This document shows positions 7,310 to 15,453 of a stretch of 36,586 nucleotides of DNA, piece by piece. The notes beneath the pieces were generated by a model. It was given only the letters and a program-made list of their open reading frames with translations, was not told where the DNA came from and made no database searches. Both the position numbers and the translations under genes were made by a program. The stretch is taken from contig CANRDB010000013.1 in the NCBI GenBank assembly GCA_947629315.1, positions 1 through 36,586 of the forward strand, given 5' to 3'. The DNA comes from an uncultured Bacilli bacterium (GTDB taxonomy: Bacteria > Bacillota_I > Bacilli_A > RF39 > UBA660). Each line of letters begins with the position of its first letter. The stretch's first letter is position 1.

Positions 7310-7895
7310 GCAGATTTTCTCGCATTAATTTTTCAACCTCTTGGGAAAGTTTTTGATTGGCCATTTCTAAAGACATATCCCCTACTTTAAAAGGTTCCCC
7401 ATAACGGATTGTTAAATTCTTACTCCGAAAACGATAATCTCCTGTAATCCCAAACGGTACTAACATAGCATCGGTCTTACTAGCCATCGAAACAGCTCCA
7501 AATTTAAAAGGAAGGAGAAAGGCATCGGTCTTATTGCGTGTTCCCTCTGGAAATAATCCCACTGCTCCTCCATCTTCCAAAACAGAAAGAGCAAGAGATT
7601 TTGCTTTTTCATCCTTATGAGCACGGTCGACAGAAATACAACCGGTTCCCTTAAAAAACCATGCGACTTTCTTATTATCAAAATATTCTTTTTTGGCCAT
7701 ATAATGAATACCACGCTTTGTCGCGATAATGGTAAGACATTGATCGTATAAGTGTTTATGATTTCCAACGATTAAGATAGGTCCCTCTTTAGGAATATGT
7801 TCTCTACCAATGATGCGGGGATGATAATAAAGACGAAAGATGGGTCCTAAAAGGAATTTTCCCACATGATATAAAAAGGGAACCTTTTTATTCAT
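7296..7895 (-). CDS. PlsC-type 1-acylglycerol-3-phosphate acyltransferase, copy 1
   Basis: A 199-aa lysophospholipid acyltransferase-family protein that would transfer an acyl group to lysophosphatidate or a related lysolipid at the membrane. The family motifs are H-x4-D (H46-D51 in 'GNHKHLYDQ'), 'GCISVDR' and 'FPEGTRNK' (115-122), the last binding the glycerol-phosphate. A hydrophobic N-terminal segment precedes them. ATG 7893-7895 is used because GGAGAGG lies upstream; it overlaps the ligase gene by 8 bases, showing translational coupling. It is the last gene of a plsC-ligase-plsC operon and is a paralogue of the first gene. The two enzymes probably differ in acyl donor or acceptor. Confidence 0.88.
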   Translation of the reverse strand: MNKKVPFLYHVGKFLLGPIFRLYYHPRIIGREHIPKEGPILIVGNHKHLYDQCLTIIATKRGIHYMAKKEYFDNKKVAWFFKGTGCISVDRAHKDEKAKSLALSVLEDGGAVGLFPEGTRNKTDAFLLPFKFGAVSMASKTDAMLVPFGITGDYRFRSKNLTIRYGEPFKVGDMSLEMANQKLSQEVEKLMRENLQEEE

Positions 7896-9627
7896 CGTCA
7901 TCATCCTCTCCAATATCACTTTGTAATTTTTGAAAATCTACTTTTCCTAATTTCGTTTTTGGTAATTGTTTACGGAAGACAAATTGGTAAGGAATCATAT
8001 ACTTCGCTAAATTCTTTTTGCAATAGTTTTTAATATCTGCTTTAACGAATAAACCATGATATCCTTCTTTTAAAACAATAAAGGCTTTTCCTACCTCTTG
8101 CTTATAAGGATGAGGGATTCCAATGACGGTACACTGTAACACAGCTGGGTGAGATTCGATGACTTCTTCGACATGAGCAGGAAAGACATTATAACCACTC
8201 GTGACAATCATTCTCTTTTTACGACCCTTGTAGAAGATAAAACCGTCGGTATCCATATATCCCAAATCTCCTGTATGAAGCCATACATGTCCATCTTCCT
8301 TATGCACTTGTAAAGCAGCATTGGTCTCATTTTCATTATTGAGATATCCAAGCATTAATCCTTTAGAATTGACGACAATCTCTCCTACTTCTCCATAAGG
8401 AACAGTCTTTAAGGTAGCAGGATCAATAATCTTAATATAATTTCCAGCAAGAGGGATTCCTATCGAACCACTCTTATTAATATCATCACAAGCAAGAGTA
8501 ACTGCCGCTAACGACTCAGATAGCCCATATCCTTGGGTAATGACGGCTTTGGAATGATGATCTTTTAAATACTGATTAAACTCATCCTCTAAGGCTTTTG
8601 GTAAAATATCTCCTCCACTAACCACATACTTTAGAAAAGATAAATCTAGATTTTTCACATTGTGACAACGAAGTAAGGCCTCATACAAGGTTGGTACTCC
8701 TAAGACACAAGTAGGTTTTGTCTTATGAAACAAGATATCAAATTTCTTCGCATCAAACTGTGGCACTAAAATCGTATAACAACCGAGCGCTAACGGAGTA
8801 TGCATCAATACACTAAGTCCAAAACCGTGAAAATTCGGCATAATCGCTAAACAACAATCTCCTGCATGGAGTTGTTTCATTTGAATTTGCTCCTGTCTTG
8901 CCTCTAAGATAAAGGAACGATTTTGAATGACGACATTTTTAGGCGTACCACTCGTTCCTCCACTGTGAAGAATCACAGCAGGTGTATTCTTACCAAACTT
9001 TTTCGTTGGTTGTGGTTTTTGATGACGAGATAATCTCATGAATTTGCGCCAACTCATATATTTTTTTCTTCGTGGATATTTTTCATACTTTCCTATTTGT
9101 TTCACACGATAGCCAACGTGCAAGACCCAAGAAAGAGAGTCCGCTGGAGATACGAAAATAACCTTTCGAACAGAGGTCTCAAAAATGATGGGTTTAATCT
9201 TTTGATAGAACATATCTACCATGATGAGATACTTACTCTTCGTTGCATTCAAACTCTGTTTAATTTCCTCTTCCGCAGAGAGAGGATGAAGCATACTGGC
9301 AATCGCTCCCAATTTATTTAACGCATAAAAAGAAATTAAGGCTTCTGGAATATTGGGAGTACAAATCGTTACAATATCGCCCTTTTGAATACCTAGTTGT
9401 TGAAAAGAACAACTAGCGCGATCAATTTGTTTGATGAATTTAGAATACCGAATGCGTTTCCCCATATATTCAACAGCGATATTTTTAGGATATTGAAGTG
9501 CACTAGATTTTACTTGATCATAAAGAGTGATATTGGGTATTTTGATATGACGTTCTTCTTCTGTATAATATTTTTCCCATGGTGCGGGTATCGGCTTCTT
9601 CTTTGTAAAAATATTAAAAATTGACAT
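7888..9627 (-). CDS. AMP-forming acyl-CoA/acyl-acid ligase (FadD-like)
   Basis: A 579-aa member of the ANL superfamily that would activate a fatty or other carboxylic acid through an acyl-adenylate. Motifs are in the expected order: phosphate loop 'LHSGGTSGTPKN' near residue 220, 'GYGLSES' near 365, 'HTGDLGYMDTDGF' near 450, the hinge 'GRKKRMIVTSGYNVFP', and a C-terminal 'KTKLGKVD' with the expected catalytic lysine. Length fits FadD-type ligases. GGAGGG precedes ATG 9625-9627. The stop of the upstream acyltransferase lies 2 bases from its start, and its own end overlaps the downstream acyltransferase. Between two acyltransferases it most likely supplies activated acyl chains for phospholipid or glycolipid assembly from scavenged fatty acids. 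Acyl-CoA versus acyl-ACP cannot be told from sequence. Confidence 0.88.
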   Translation of the reverse strand: MSIFNIFTKKKPIPAPWEKYYTEEERHIKIPNITLYDQVKSSALQYPKNIAVEYMGKRIRYSKFIKQIDRASCSFQQLGIQKGDIVTICTPNIPEALISFYALNKLGAIASMLHPLSAEEEIKQSLNATKSKYLIMVDMFYQKIKPIIFETSVRKVIFVSPADSLSWVLHVGYRVKQIGKYEKYPRRKKYMSWRKFMRLSRHQKPQPTKKFGKNTPAVILHSGGTSGTPKNVVIQNRSFILEARQEQIQMKQLHAGDCCLAIMPNFHGFGLSVLMHTPLALGCYTILVPQFDAKKFDILFHKTKPTCVLGVPTLYEALLRCHNVKNLDLSFLKYVVSGGDILPKALEDEFNQYLKDHHSKAVITQGYGLSESLAAVTLACDDINKSGSIGIPLAGNYIKIIDPATLKTVPYGEVGEIVVNSKGLMLGYLNNENETNAALQVHKEDGHVWLHTGDLGYMDTDGFIFYKGRKKRMIVTSGYNVFPAHVEEVIESHPAVLQCTVIGIPHPYKQEVGKAFIVLKEGYHGLFVKADIKNYCKKNLAKYMIPYQFVFRKQLPKTKLGKVDFQKLQSDIGEDDDDE

Positions 9628-9628
9628 A

Positions 9629-10198
9629 TTATCCCTCCAATTTTTGACTAATCTGTCTTCTTAATTTTTCATTTTCAATCTCTAAATCTTGAACGACCAT
9701 CATCGGTTTTAAAAATTCTATTTGAATACTGCGGTGAAACCATCGATACTTACCCGTAATCACAAAAGGTACAATCGGTACACCCGCATCCCTACTCATT
9801 TTCACAGCACCAAACTTAAAAGGCATAGTTACCTCTTCTGTTCGATTGATGGTTCCCTCTGGAAAGATTCCAATCGTTCCTCCTTGATGTAAGTAAGAAA
9901 GGGCCTGTGCTACCGACTCAGGATTCTTTCGACTACGGTCTACCGGAATAATTCCCATTCCCTTAAAAATATATTTTTTAAATCCCTTCATTAGAGAATC
10001 TTTCGCTAAAAAGTGAATAGTTCTCTTAGTGGAAGAGATTAGTAGTAAGCAATCGAAATTATTCGTATGATTACCAGCGAAAATAATACTTCCCTCTTTG
10101 GGAATATGTTCTCGCCCCAGAATCGTAGGACGAAAACCTATTCGGAATAGGAAAGAAATCAGTGGTCTAGCCATACGATAAAATAATGGTTCTCTCAT
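9629..10198 (-). CDS. PlsC-type acyltransferase, copy 2
   Basis: A 189-aa lysophospholipid acyltransferase-family protein with H-x4-D (H44-D49 in 'GNHTNNFDC'), 'GIIPVDRSR' and 'FPEGTINRT' (112-120). It is clearly a paralogue of the 7296-7895 enzyme: same 'ILGREHIPKEG' lead-in and 'PFKFGAVKM' segment. ATG 10196-10198 is preferred, with AGGGTG about 8 bases upstream; ATG 10217-10219 would add seven residues but lacks a good ribosome site. It is first of the three-gene acyltransferase-ligase operon. Confidence 0.87.
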   Translation of the reverse strand: MREPLFYRMARPLISFLFRIGFRPTILGREHIPKEGSIIFAGNHTNNFDCLLLISSTKRTIHFLAKDSLMKGFKKYIFKGMGIIPVDRSRKNPESVAQALSYLHQGGTIGIFPEGTINRTEEVTMPFKFGAVKMSRDAGVPIVPFVITGKYRWFHRSIQIEFLKPMMVVQDLEIENEKLRRQISQKLEG

Positions 10199-10243
10199 TC
10201 TGTCACACCCTATGTTCATTGTATCACGTTTTTAGAAATTCTC

Positions 10244-10268
10244 AAAATAAAAAGAGGATACTCCTCTT
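10244..10268 (-). terminator. terminator after the CDP-alcohol phosphatidyltransferase gene
   Basis: AAGAGGA (10252-10258) and TCCTCTT (10262-10268) form a 7-bp stem with a TAC loop; the minus-strand RNA then runs into a U-rich stretch (complement of 10244-10251). Confidence 0.8.
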
Positions 10269-10270
10269 CC

Positions 10271-11098
10271 TTACTGAGAAAGTTTATTCACTTTCTCTTT
10301 TGCTTTCGATTCTACTTCCTCTGGCTCACCTAGTACTTCTTGATAAACAATCGATTTCATTTCCTTTAACGTTTCAATTTTTTTCTCTCTCGTATTTAAC
10401 ATGGCTGGTATAAAAGAAGATGGTTCCATCGCATCGACTGTACGTTTTTGTTCCTCTTCCATTTCCAAAGAATCCATTTTAGTAGCTTCCATTTGTCTTT
10501 TTTCTAATTCTTCCGCTTTGACATATTTTCTAGCATAGGAACAAGCTGTTACCACTTGAAGACTACAGGTAATAGCAAAGAAAGACTCAAATAATGCTTG
10601 GACAGGTATTTTCGTAGAAATGAGACCTAACCCAATTAATGGAAATAAAAATCCTGTCTTAATCTTACCAATATAGAGAGACCGAACGTCCATTCCCTTT
10701 AATTTTGCTTTCGTATTAATTGCCCCTATCCCAACTTCGAGCGCTAAATTCATCAATAAAATAGGATTCATAAAACTAGCGGCTAACAAAAGAGTACCAG
10801 CAAACATTTTATCACAAAAAGCATCTAAATCTTTTCCCAATTCACTAGTTAAATGAAACTTACGAGCAATAAACCCATCTAACATATCCGTTACAGAAAA
10901 TAAACTAACAAACCCTATTAACCAAGGAATGTTTCCAACATAAGCAGTCGGTAAAATAAAAAATGGTGCGAGTAAACGAAGAGATGTCAAAATATTGGGA
11001 ATCTGTTTCGTTCTTCTTCCTTTCGTTTTTAAATCTTGCCAAGCTGCTTCAAATTCTACTTGATAACGCTTCCATTGTTGTTGAAACAGTTGAAACAT
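10271..11098 (-). CDS. CDP-alcohol phosphatidyltransferase (PgsA-like)
   Basis: A 275-aa integral membrane enzyme joining a CDP-diacylglycerol-derived phosphatidyl group to an alcohol; phosphatidylglycerophosphate synthase is the commonest role. The full signature D-x2-D-G-x2-A-R-x8-G-x3-D-x3-D is present from 'DMLDGFIAR' to 'LGKDLDAFCD' (about residues 71-96), giving the metal-binding aspartates. Several hydrophobic helices surround it. A charged C-terminal tail of roughly 80 residues (from 'ARKYVKAEELEKRQ') is longer than in typical PgsA and rich in Glu/Lys. It is flanked by terminators on both sides, so it is monocistronic. Substrate alcohol is not determinable here. Confidence 0.85.
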   Translation of the reverse strand: MFQLFQQQWKRYQVEFEAAWQDLKTKGRRTKQIPNILTSLRLLAPFFILPTAYVGNIPWLIGFVSLFSVTDMLDGFIARKFHLTSELGKDLDAFCDKMFAGTLLLAASFMNPILLMNLALEVGIGAINTKAKLKGMDVRSLYIGKIKTGFLFPLIGLGLISTKIPVQALFESFFAITCSLQVVTACSYARKYVKAEELEKRQMEATKMDSLEMEEEQKRTVDAMEPSSFIPAMLNTREKKIETLKEMKSIVYQEVLGEPEEVESKAKEKVNKLSQ

Positions 11099-11149
11099 AT
11101 AACCCCTCCTAAACGAGATAATATTGTATAAGATATTTTTAAAAAAGTC

Positions 11150-11180
11150 AATAAAAAGAAAGAGATTAGGACTCTTTCTT
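11150..11180 (-). terminator. terminator of the division cluster
   Basis: AAGAAAGAG (11157-11165) and CTCTTTCTT (11172-11180) form a 9-bp stem with a 6-base loop, followed on the minus strand by TTTTTATTG. The PBP stop codon lies in the loop. The dcw transcript therefore ends here, without murE or mraY following. Confidence 0.8.
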
Positions 11181-13370
11181 GTCTTCTAGTTCTTCTTCCT
11201 TTTTTTTATCAATTCCATATTTATTCTCTAAAGTTACTTCTAGAATCATATCCGGTTCAATATCAGTTCCTTTAGCGATACTCTGTTTCGTAACAAAACC
11301 ATATCCCTCCGTCTCATAAGAAACCCCTAAGAGATTCATATAGGTAACGAAATCACTTTTCGACCAACCGACGACATCCGCTAACTGACGATTACTACCA
11401 TTCGTAACGAGAAAGACTTTATCATCCGAAATAACGGTTGCGCCTTTTTGAGGATACTGTTGAATAACGGTTGTGCCATCTCCAATTACCACCACTTCTA
11501 ATCCTTCTTTTTGAAGAATTTGTTTTACCTTAGCAGTATCTTGATTGACATAAGAAGGTAAAACGTAAGTTTGAACATTGGAAGATACATTATTTTCAGG
11601 AAAAATATTTAAATATTTCGCAAGATTCTGTAGAACCACTTTGAGAGGTTTGGCGATATTGTTACTGCTAGAAGTCTTTGGCTTTTTCATAGCGGCATAG
11701 ACAATAATTTGAGGATCATCTTTAGGAAACATTCCTGCAAAAGAAATCAAATAATTACTATCCCCTTGTAAATAGTGTCCATTTTCAGCAATCTGAGCAG
11801 TACCCGTTTTACCGATGATATCAAATCCTTCAATTTGATAATGATGTCCAGGTGCCCAAGAATTATTGACAGCTCCATACATCAATTCCCTCATTTTAAG
11901 GACGGATTCCTTTTTTACAATTTGACCCGTTTTTTCAATTTTAGTTTCCACTTCTTCATTCGTTTCTTTATCGACAATCTTTTTGATAATATGAGGTTTT
12001 ACCATGACACCATCATTCGCGATAATCGTTAATGCTTGAAGAATTTGAATCGGTGTCACTAGAAATCCTTGTCCATAACTAACCGATAACCAATCTAGTT
12101 CAATCTGTTCATTAAACTCAATATTTCCTGCTGATTCCGGATTGATATTGCTATCTTCTGAACTTAATTCAATTCCTGTCTGTTTTCCAAAACCAAAGCG
12201 ATAGAGACACTGTTTTAAAGCAGATGGCGATAAATACTCTTTGGCAACATGCATAGCGCCTACATTACTAGAGTATTGATAACCCGTATCATAACTAATC
12301 TTTCCCCATCCATAACGATTCCAATCATATACCGTATTCGGCCCTACTTTGTAGTGACCAGAAGCATATTCCTTGTTTCCATCATATTCTCCTGTATCAA
12401 TTGCACAAAGATACGTAAATGTCTTCATAACCGAACCTGGTTCATATGGTTCTGAGATCAAATGATTCTGATAACTCATATTTTCCGGAAGAGAATTAGG
12501 ATTAAAAGTAGGACTAGTCGCACTTCCTAAAATTTCTCCTGTTTTTGCATCCATAATAGCCATTAACATCCATTCAGGTTTGGCTTTTTCGGAAGCTTCT
12601 GCAACGGCATCCTCTAGAAATCTTTGAATCTTAGAATCAATTGTTAAGTAAAGGTCATCTCCATCAATCGCATCCACTCTTGTCTCTGGCGTATCAGGAA
12701 TTTGATAACCATATAAATCCTTTTGATACGTTAAACTACCATTCGTTCCTCGAAGAAGAGAATCATATCCTAATTCTACACCCATCTCTCCATAGATGGA
12801 ACCTTCATTATCGTTTTTGGCATATCCAATAATGTAAGACGCAAAGGCTCCTTGCGGATAAGATCTCATACTAGATTCTATAAAATCTAGTCCTGGTAAT
12901 TCCAAATTTTCAATTTCAATTTTCTTAAGTTCCTTCAATTTGGAACCATAGTTTCCAAACTGAACTTGATAGGCACCCTCTTTTTGTAGACGCTCTAAAA
13001 TATAGTCATAAGGAGCATCTAATACCTCTGATAACGCTTTAGCAGTAGCCTCTTTATCGACAACATGTTGAGGATTATCCGGATTCGTCGTACGAGAAGA
13101 ATCCAAATAAGCAATTAATGTATAAGAAGTAACATTTTCCGCTAATACCTTTTCATTTCGATCAAAGATTGTTCCTCTTTTCGCATACAATTCTTTATCT
13201 ACCGTAATTCGATCTTTCGCAAACTGTTTTAAATCTCTCCCATACACTTTATTCGATAGCGAAAGATACATAAATTGCACCATTAATACAAAAATAAAAA
13301 AGAGAAAGATTATGAGTACATACTTTGGTTGTCGCCAAGTTTTTACTACTACATCTTTTTCTCTCTTCAT
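11166..13370 (-). CDS. class B penicillin-binding protein with two PASTA domains (division transpeptidase, PbpB/PBP2x-like)
   Basis: A 734-aa transpeptidase that crosslinks septal peptidoglycan. One N-terminal membrane helix (about residues 16-38) anchors it. The dimerisation domain follows ('RGTIFDRNEKVLAEN'), then the catalytic domain with S313-V-M-K316, S367-S-N369 and K521-T-G-T524. Two PASTA domains occupy roughly 602-657 and 662-715, and a Lys/Glu-rich tail ends the protein. Position after ftsL in an mraZ-rsmH-ftsL cluster matches pbpB. All active-site motifs are intact, unlike the split paralogue at 2269-3168. GGTGAT precedes the ATG, and an internal promoter may add expression. Confidence 0.92.
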   Translation of the reverse strand: MKREKDVVVKTWRQPKYVLIIFLFFIFVLMVQFMYLSLSNKVYGRDLKQFAKDRITVDKELYAKRGTIFDRNEKVLAENVTSYTLIAYLDSSRTTNPDNPQHVVDKEATAKALSEVLDAPYDYILERLQKEGAYQVQFGNYGSKLKELKKIEIENLELPGLDFIESSMRSYPQGAFASYIIGYAKNDNEGSIYGEMGVELGYDSLLRGTNGSLTYQKDLYGYQIPDTPETRVDAIDGDDLYLTIDSKIQRFLEDAVAEASEKAKPEWMLMAIMDAKTGEILGSATSPTFNPNSLPENMSYQNHLISEPYEPGSVMKTFTYLCAIDTGEYDGNKEYASGHYKVGPNTVYDWNRYGWGKISYDTGYQYSSNVGAMHVAKEYLSPSALKQCLYRFGFGKQTGIELSSEDSNINPESAGNIEFNEQIELDWLSVSYGQGFLVTPIQILQALTIIANDGVMVKPHIIKKIVDKETNEEVETKIEKTGQIVKKESVLKMRELMYGAVNNSWAPGHHYQIEGFDIIGKTGTAQIAENGHYLQGDSNYLISFAGMFPKDDPQIIVYAAMKKPKTSSSNNIAKPLKVVLQNLAKYLNIFPENNVSSNVQTYVLPSYVNQDTAKVKQILQKEGLEVVVIGDGTTVIQQYPQKGATVISDDKVFLVTNGSNRQLADVVGWSKSDFVTYMNLLGVSYETEGYGFVTKQSIAKGTDIEPDMILEVTLENKYGIDKKKEEELEDKKES

Positions 13371-13385
13371 ATTATCACCATAACT

Positions 13386-13415
13386 ATTATAGCATACTTT
13401 ATTTATTTATCACAA
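13386..13415 (-). promoter_or_regulatory. possible internal sigma-A promoter for the PASTA-PBP
   Basis: TTGTGA (13410-13415, minus strand), 18-base spacer and a perfect TATAAT (13386-13391), ending 15 bases before the PBP ATG. It lies at the end of ftsL, so it would supplement the mraZ promoter. Confidence 0.5.
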
Positions 13416-13692
13416 CGATATTATCATTATTATAAGCAAGACCTAACTCTTTAATAACTTTACTGACATTCTCATAAGAAGTAAGTTCATTCACTTGCAT
13501 CGTCAAAGATTCGTTCTTCTTCTCCTGCGCTTCAATTTCATAATTGATTTTTTCAATACTCATCTTTAGATTGCTAATCTGTGCTCCAAAGAATATTTTA
13601 CTAGCAAACAAAGCTCCGATTGCCAATATACCCCAAGTATAAATGAACTTCTCTTTCTTTGTTAACAATGGTTTTCTCTTTATCTTTTTCAT
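13399..13692 (-). CDS. ftsL: FtsL-like division protein
   Basis: A 97-aa single-pass membrane protein: basic cytoplasmic start, a helix at about residues 16-36 ('YTWGILAIGALFASKIFF'), then a Leu/Ile/Glu-rich extracellular coiled coil (about 40-75) and a short end with 'ELGLAYNNDNIVVI'. This layout is that of FtsL, which works with DivIC and the septal PBP. FtsL diverges fast, so the call rests mainly on topology, length and its place between rsmH and the PBP. It starts 4 bases after the rsmH stop. Confidence 0.82.
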   Translation of the reverse strand: MKKIKRKPLLTKKEKFIYTWGILAIGALFASKIFFGAQISNLKMSIEKINYEIEAQEKKNESLTMQVNELTSYENVSKVIKELGLAYNNDNIVVINK

Positions 13693-13696
13693 TTTA

Positions 13697-14605
13697 TCAA
13701 CCCAATCTTTCTATAATTCTTAATTTCGCACTTCTCGCTCTAGGATTTTCTTGAAGTTCTTCTTCCGTTGGTACTAACGTTTTAACCACTTTATATTTTG
13801 GAAGATATTCTTTTGGAAGAACAGGTAATCCTTTTAATGTACTATCTAATTCCGTAACTTCTTTAAATATTTCTTTACAAATCTTATCTTCTAATGAATG
13901 AAAGGTAATCACACAAATCCGACCACCAACGGATACTAACTCTAATGCCTGCCTCAAACTTTCTTCAAAAACATGTAATTCATCATTCACTTCAATCCGA
14001 ATGGCTTGAAATACTTTACGAGCAGGATGTTTTTCGCGACGATATTTTTCTGGTACGTGATTCTTAATCACTTCTACTAACTCTAGTGTCGTATGAATAG
14101 GTCGATTCTCGATAATTCCTTTCGCTATACTAGTCGCATATTTCTCTTCTCCATAACGGTGAAAGATACTGACTAATGAATCATAATCATAGTGGTTCAC
14201 AACCTCTTCGGCTGTTAAAAACTGACTTTTATCCATCCGCATATCTAGTGGAGCATCCTGATGAAAACTAAATCCCCGGTCTGCTTCATCTAGTTGAGGA
14301 CTAGATACTCCTAAATCATAGAGAATACCGTCGACTTTCTGGATTTGACGTTTCTTTAATTCTTCTTGTAAATGGCAGAAGTTAGAAGCAATAATGGAAA
14401 AGTTAGGAGCAATCCCTTCTAATCGTTGTTGACTGCTCGCAATTGCTTCTCTATCTTGATCAAAGGCATAGAGAAATCCGTTTGGAATTTTCTTTAAAAT
14501 TTCACTACTATGTCCCCCATAACCTAACGTACAATCGACTATGACACTATCATCTTTTAAGTTCAAATATTGAATACATTCTTTTAGCAAAACGCTTTTA
14601 TGCAT
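13697..14605 (-). CDS. rsmH: 16S rRNA (cytosine-1402-N4)-methyltransferase RsmH
   Basis: A 302-aa SAM-dependent methyltransferase that methylates N4 of C1402 in 16S rRNA. It opens with 'MHKSVLLKECIQYL', has the SAM motif 'DCTLGYGGHS' (25-34), 'FDQDREAI', 'YDLGVSSPQLDEADRGFSF', 'HPARKVFQAIRI' and ends 'NPRARSAKLRIIER'. All are hallmarks of the MraW family and length is typical. It lies 8 bases after mraZ and 4 before ftsL, so it is within the mraZ operon. Confidence 0.96.
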   Translation of the reverse strand: MHKSVLLKECIQYLNLKDDSVIVDCTLGYGGHSSEILKKIPNGFLYAFDQDREAIASSQQRLEGIAPNFSIIASNFCHLQEELKKRQIQKVDGILYDLGVSSPQLDEADRGFSFHQDAPLDMRMDKSQFLTAEEVVNHYDYDSLVSIFHRYGEEKYATSIAKGIIENRPIHTTLELVEVIKNHVPEKYRREKHPARKVFQAIRIEVNDELHVFEESLRQALELVSVGGRICVITFHSLEDKICKEIFKEVTELDSTLKGLPVLPKEYLPKYKVVKTLVPTEEELQENPRARSAKLRIIERLG

Positions 14606-14613
14606 AGAGCCTC

Positions 14614-15048
14614 CTACATCGTGAAATTGGTTGCGAATAGGTTATCGGCAATCTCTGATAGATTTGCTTCATTGGTAGAAATGAAGTTCTCCCAACGTTC
14701 TTTACTCCAAACCTCTAATCGTTCATCTACCCCAATGATGATACAATCCTTGGTCAAATCCGCATATTCTATCAAAGGAACAGGAATATTCACTCTTCCT
14801 TGTTTATCTAACTCACACACAGTCGCACCGGATAAAAAGATTCTCATAAAGTAGCGTCGATCCCGAGTATCTGGCAATTGTTTATATTTTTGAATAATGT
14901 TCTCCCACTCTGTTTTAGGATAGATAAATAAACAACCCTCAAGACCTCTCGTGACAATAAACTCATCTCCTAAATCTTCTCTTACTCTAGAAGGGATAAT
15001 GAGTCGACCTTTCACATCTATGGCATGATGATATTCACCCATAAACAT
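14614..15048 (-). CDS. mraZ: transcriptional regulator MraZ
   Basis: A 144-aa protein with two SpoVT/AbrB-like MraZ repeats: 'MFMGEYHHAIDVKGRLIIPSR' start and 'ATVCELDKQGRVNIP' in the second. MraZ binds repeated boxes upstream of its own operon and regulates the division genes. ATG 15046-15048 matches the family start and has GGGGTGAT upstream; the longer frame to 15078 overlaps the operator and is rejected. Four GTGG boxes lie just upstream, so autoregulation is expected. Confidence 0.96.
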   Translation of the reverse strand: MFMGEYHHAIDVKGRLIIPSRVREDLGDEFIVTRGLEGCLFIYPKTEWENIIQKYKQLPDTRDRRYFMRIFLSGATVCELDKQGRVNIPVPLIEYADLTKDCIIIGVDERLEVWSKERWENFISTNEANLSEIADNLFATNFTM

Positions 15049-15058
15049 AAAAATCACC

Positions 15059-15093
15059 CCACTTTTAACCACTTTCATCCACTGTGTACCACT
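15059..15093 (-). promoter_or_regulatory. MraZ operator: four AGTGG boxes at 10-bp spacing
   Basis: On the minus strand AGTGG occurs four times exactly 10 bases apart (15089-15093, 15079-15083, 15069-15073, 15059-15063), between the -10 element and the mraZ ribosome site. Known MraZ operators have 3-4 GTGG or TGGG repeats at about this spacing, which matches one helical turn. The first box abuts the -10. Confidence 0.88.
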
Positions 15094-15123
15094 ATTATAC
15101 CCCCAAAATAGATGATTTGTAAA
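15094..15123 (-). promoter_or_regulatory. sigma-A promoter of the mraZ operon
   Basis: TTTACA (15118-15123, minus strand), 18-base spacer, perfect TATAAT (15094-15099). The transcription start falls among the MraZ boxes. Confidence 0.8.
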
Positions 15124-15170
15124 CCCTTTTCCCTCATTTTATAAGAATTTGTCAAGGAAATTCGTCAAAA

Positions 15171-15192
15171 GAAAAAGAGGATACCCTCTTTT
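15171..15192 (-). terminator. terminator after the two YjcZ-like genes
   Basis: AAAAGAGG (15173-15180) and CCTCTTTT (15185-15192) form an 8-bp stem with a 4-base loop, followed on the minus strand by TTTTTCTTTTG-like sequence. The stretch 15094-15190 otherwise holds only the mraZ promoter and this hairpin. Confidence 0.75.
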
Positions 15193-15322
15193 ACCATAGA
15201 CAAGAACCAATAATAATGGCAAGTAAAATATAAAGAACGATAATAATTACATAAGCATTGCCACTTCCCGTACATTGTTTTTGAGTCATTGGTTCCTTTT
15301 CACATGAATTTCCGCAAGCCAT
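15191..15322 (-). CDS. YjcZ-like sporulation miniprotein, 43 aa
   Basis: A 43-aa ORF with a strong ribosome site (AAGGAGG) 5 bases before its ATG. It starts MACGNSCEKEPMTQK and ends with a hydrophobic helix, 'GNAYVIIIVLYILLAIIIG', then C-L-W. Small proteins with a Gly/Asn/Cys-rich head and one Ile/Leu/Val helix of this kind are the YjcZ/SscA family of Bacillus spore proteins. It follows a second, similar ORF by 10 bases and is followed by a terminator. It is not in longer ORF lists because of its size, but coding is well supported. Confidence 0.8.
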   Translation of the reverse strand: MACGNSCEKEPMTQKQCTGSGNAYVIIIVLYILLAIIIGSCLW

Positions 15323-15332
15323 AACAACCTCC

Positions 15333-15419
15333 TTAAATCCAAGCTCCAAGTATAATAATTAAAAGAATAAATAGTACAAGTACGATTGCTGCAGAAGATA
15401 CTCCAGAATTACCACACAT
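15333..15419 (-). CDS. YjcZ-like sporulation miniprotein, 28 aa
   Basis: A 28-aa ORF: a short head MCGNSGVSS followed by a hydrophobic helix 'AAIVLVLFILLIIILGAWI'. GGAGG precedes its ATG by 9 bases. The C-G-N-S head is shared with the downstream 43-aa ORF, so the two are paralogues of the YjcZ type. Both appear to be one transcript with a sigma-K-like promoter, which suits late mother-cell spore-coat miniproteins. Exact role unknown. Confidence 0.78.
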   Translation of the reverse strand: MCGNSGVSSAAIVLVLFILLIIILGAWI

Positions 15420-15453
15420 AAAATCATTCCTCCTTTTTTTGTCTTTTCACAGT

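Noticed and set aside
7460-7768. 102-codon frame inside the plsC gene
   Set aside because: Out-of-frame shadow; the PlsC motifs are in the other frame.
11166-13370. Possibility that this PBP is the real SpoVD
   Set aside because: It sits after ftsL in the mraZ operon and has two PASTA domains with vegetative promoters, so a division PBP is more likely; the 2269-3168 gene fits SpoVD better.
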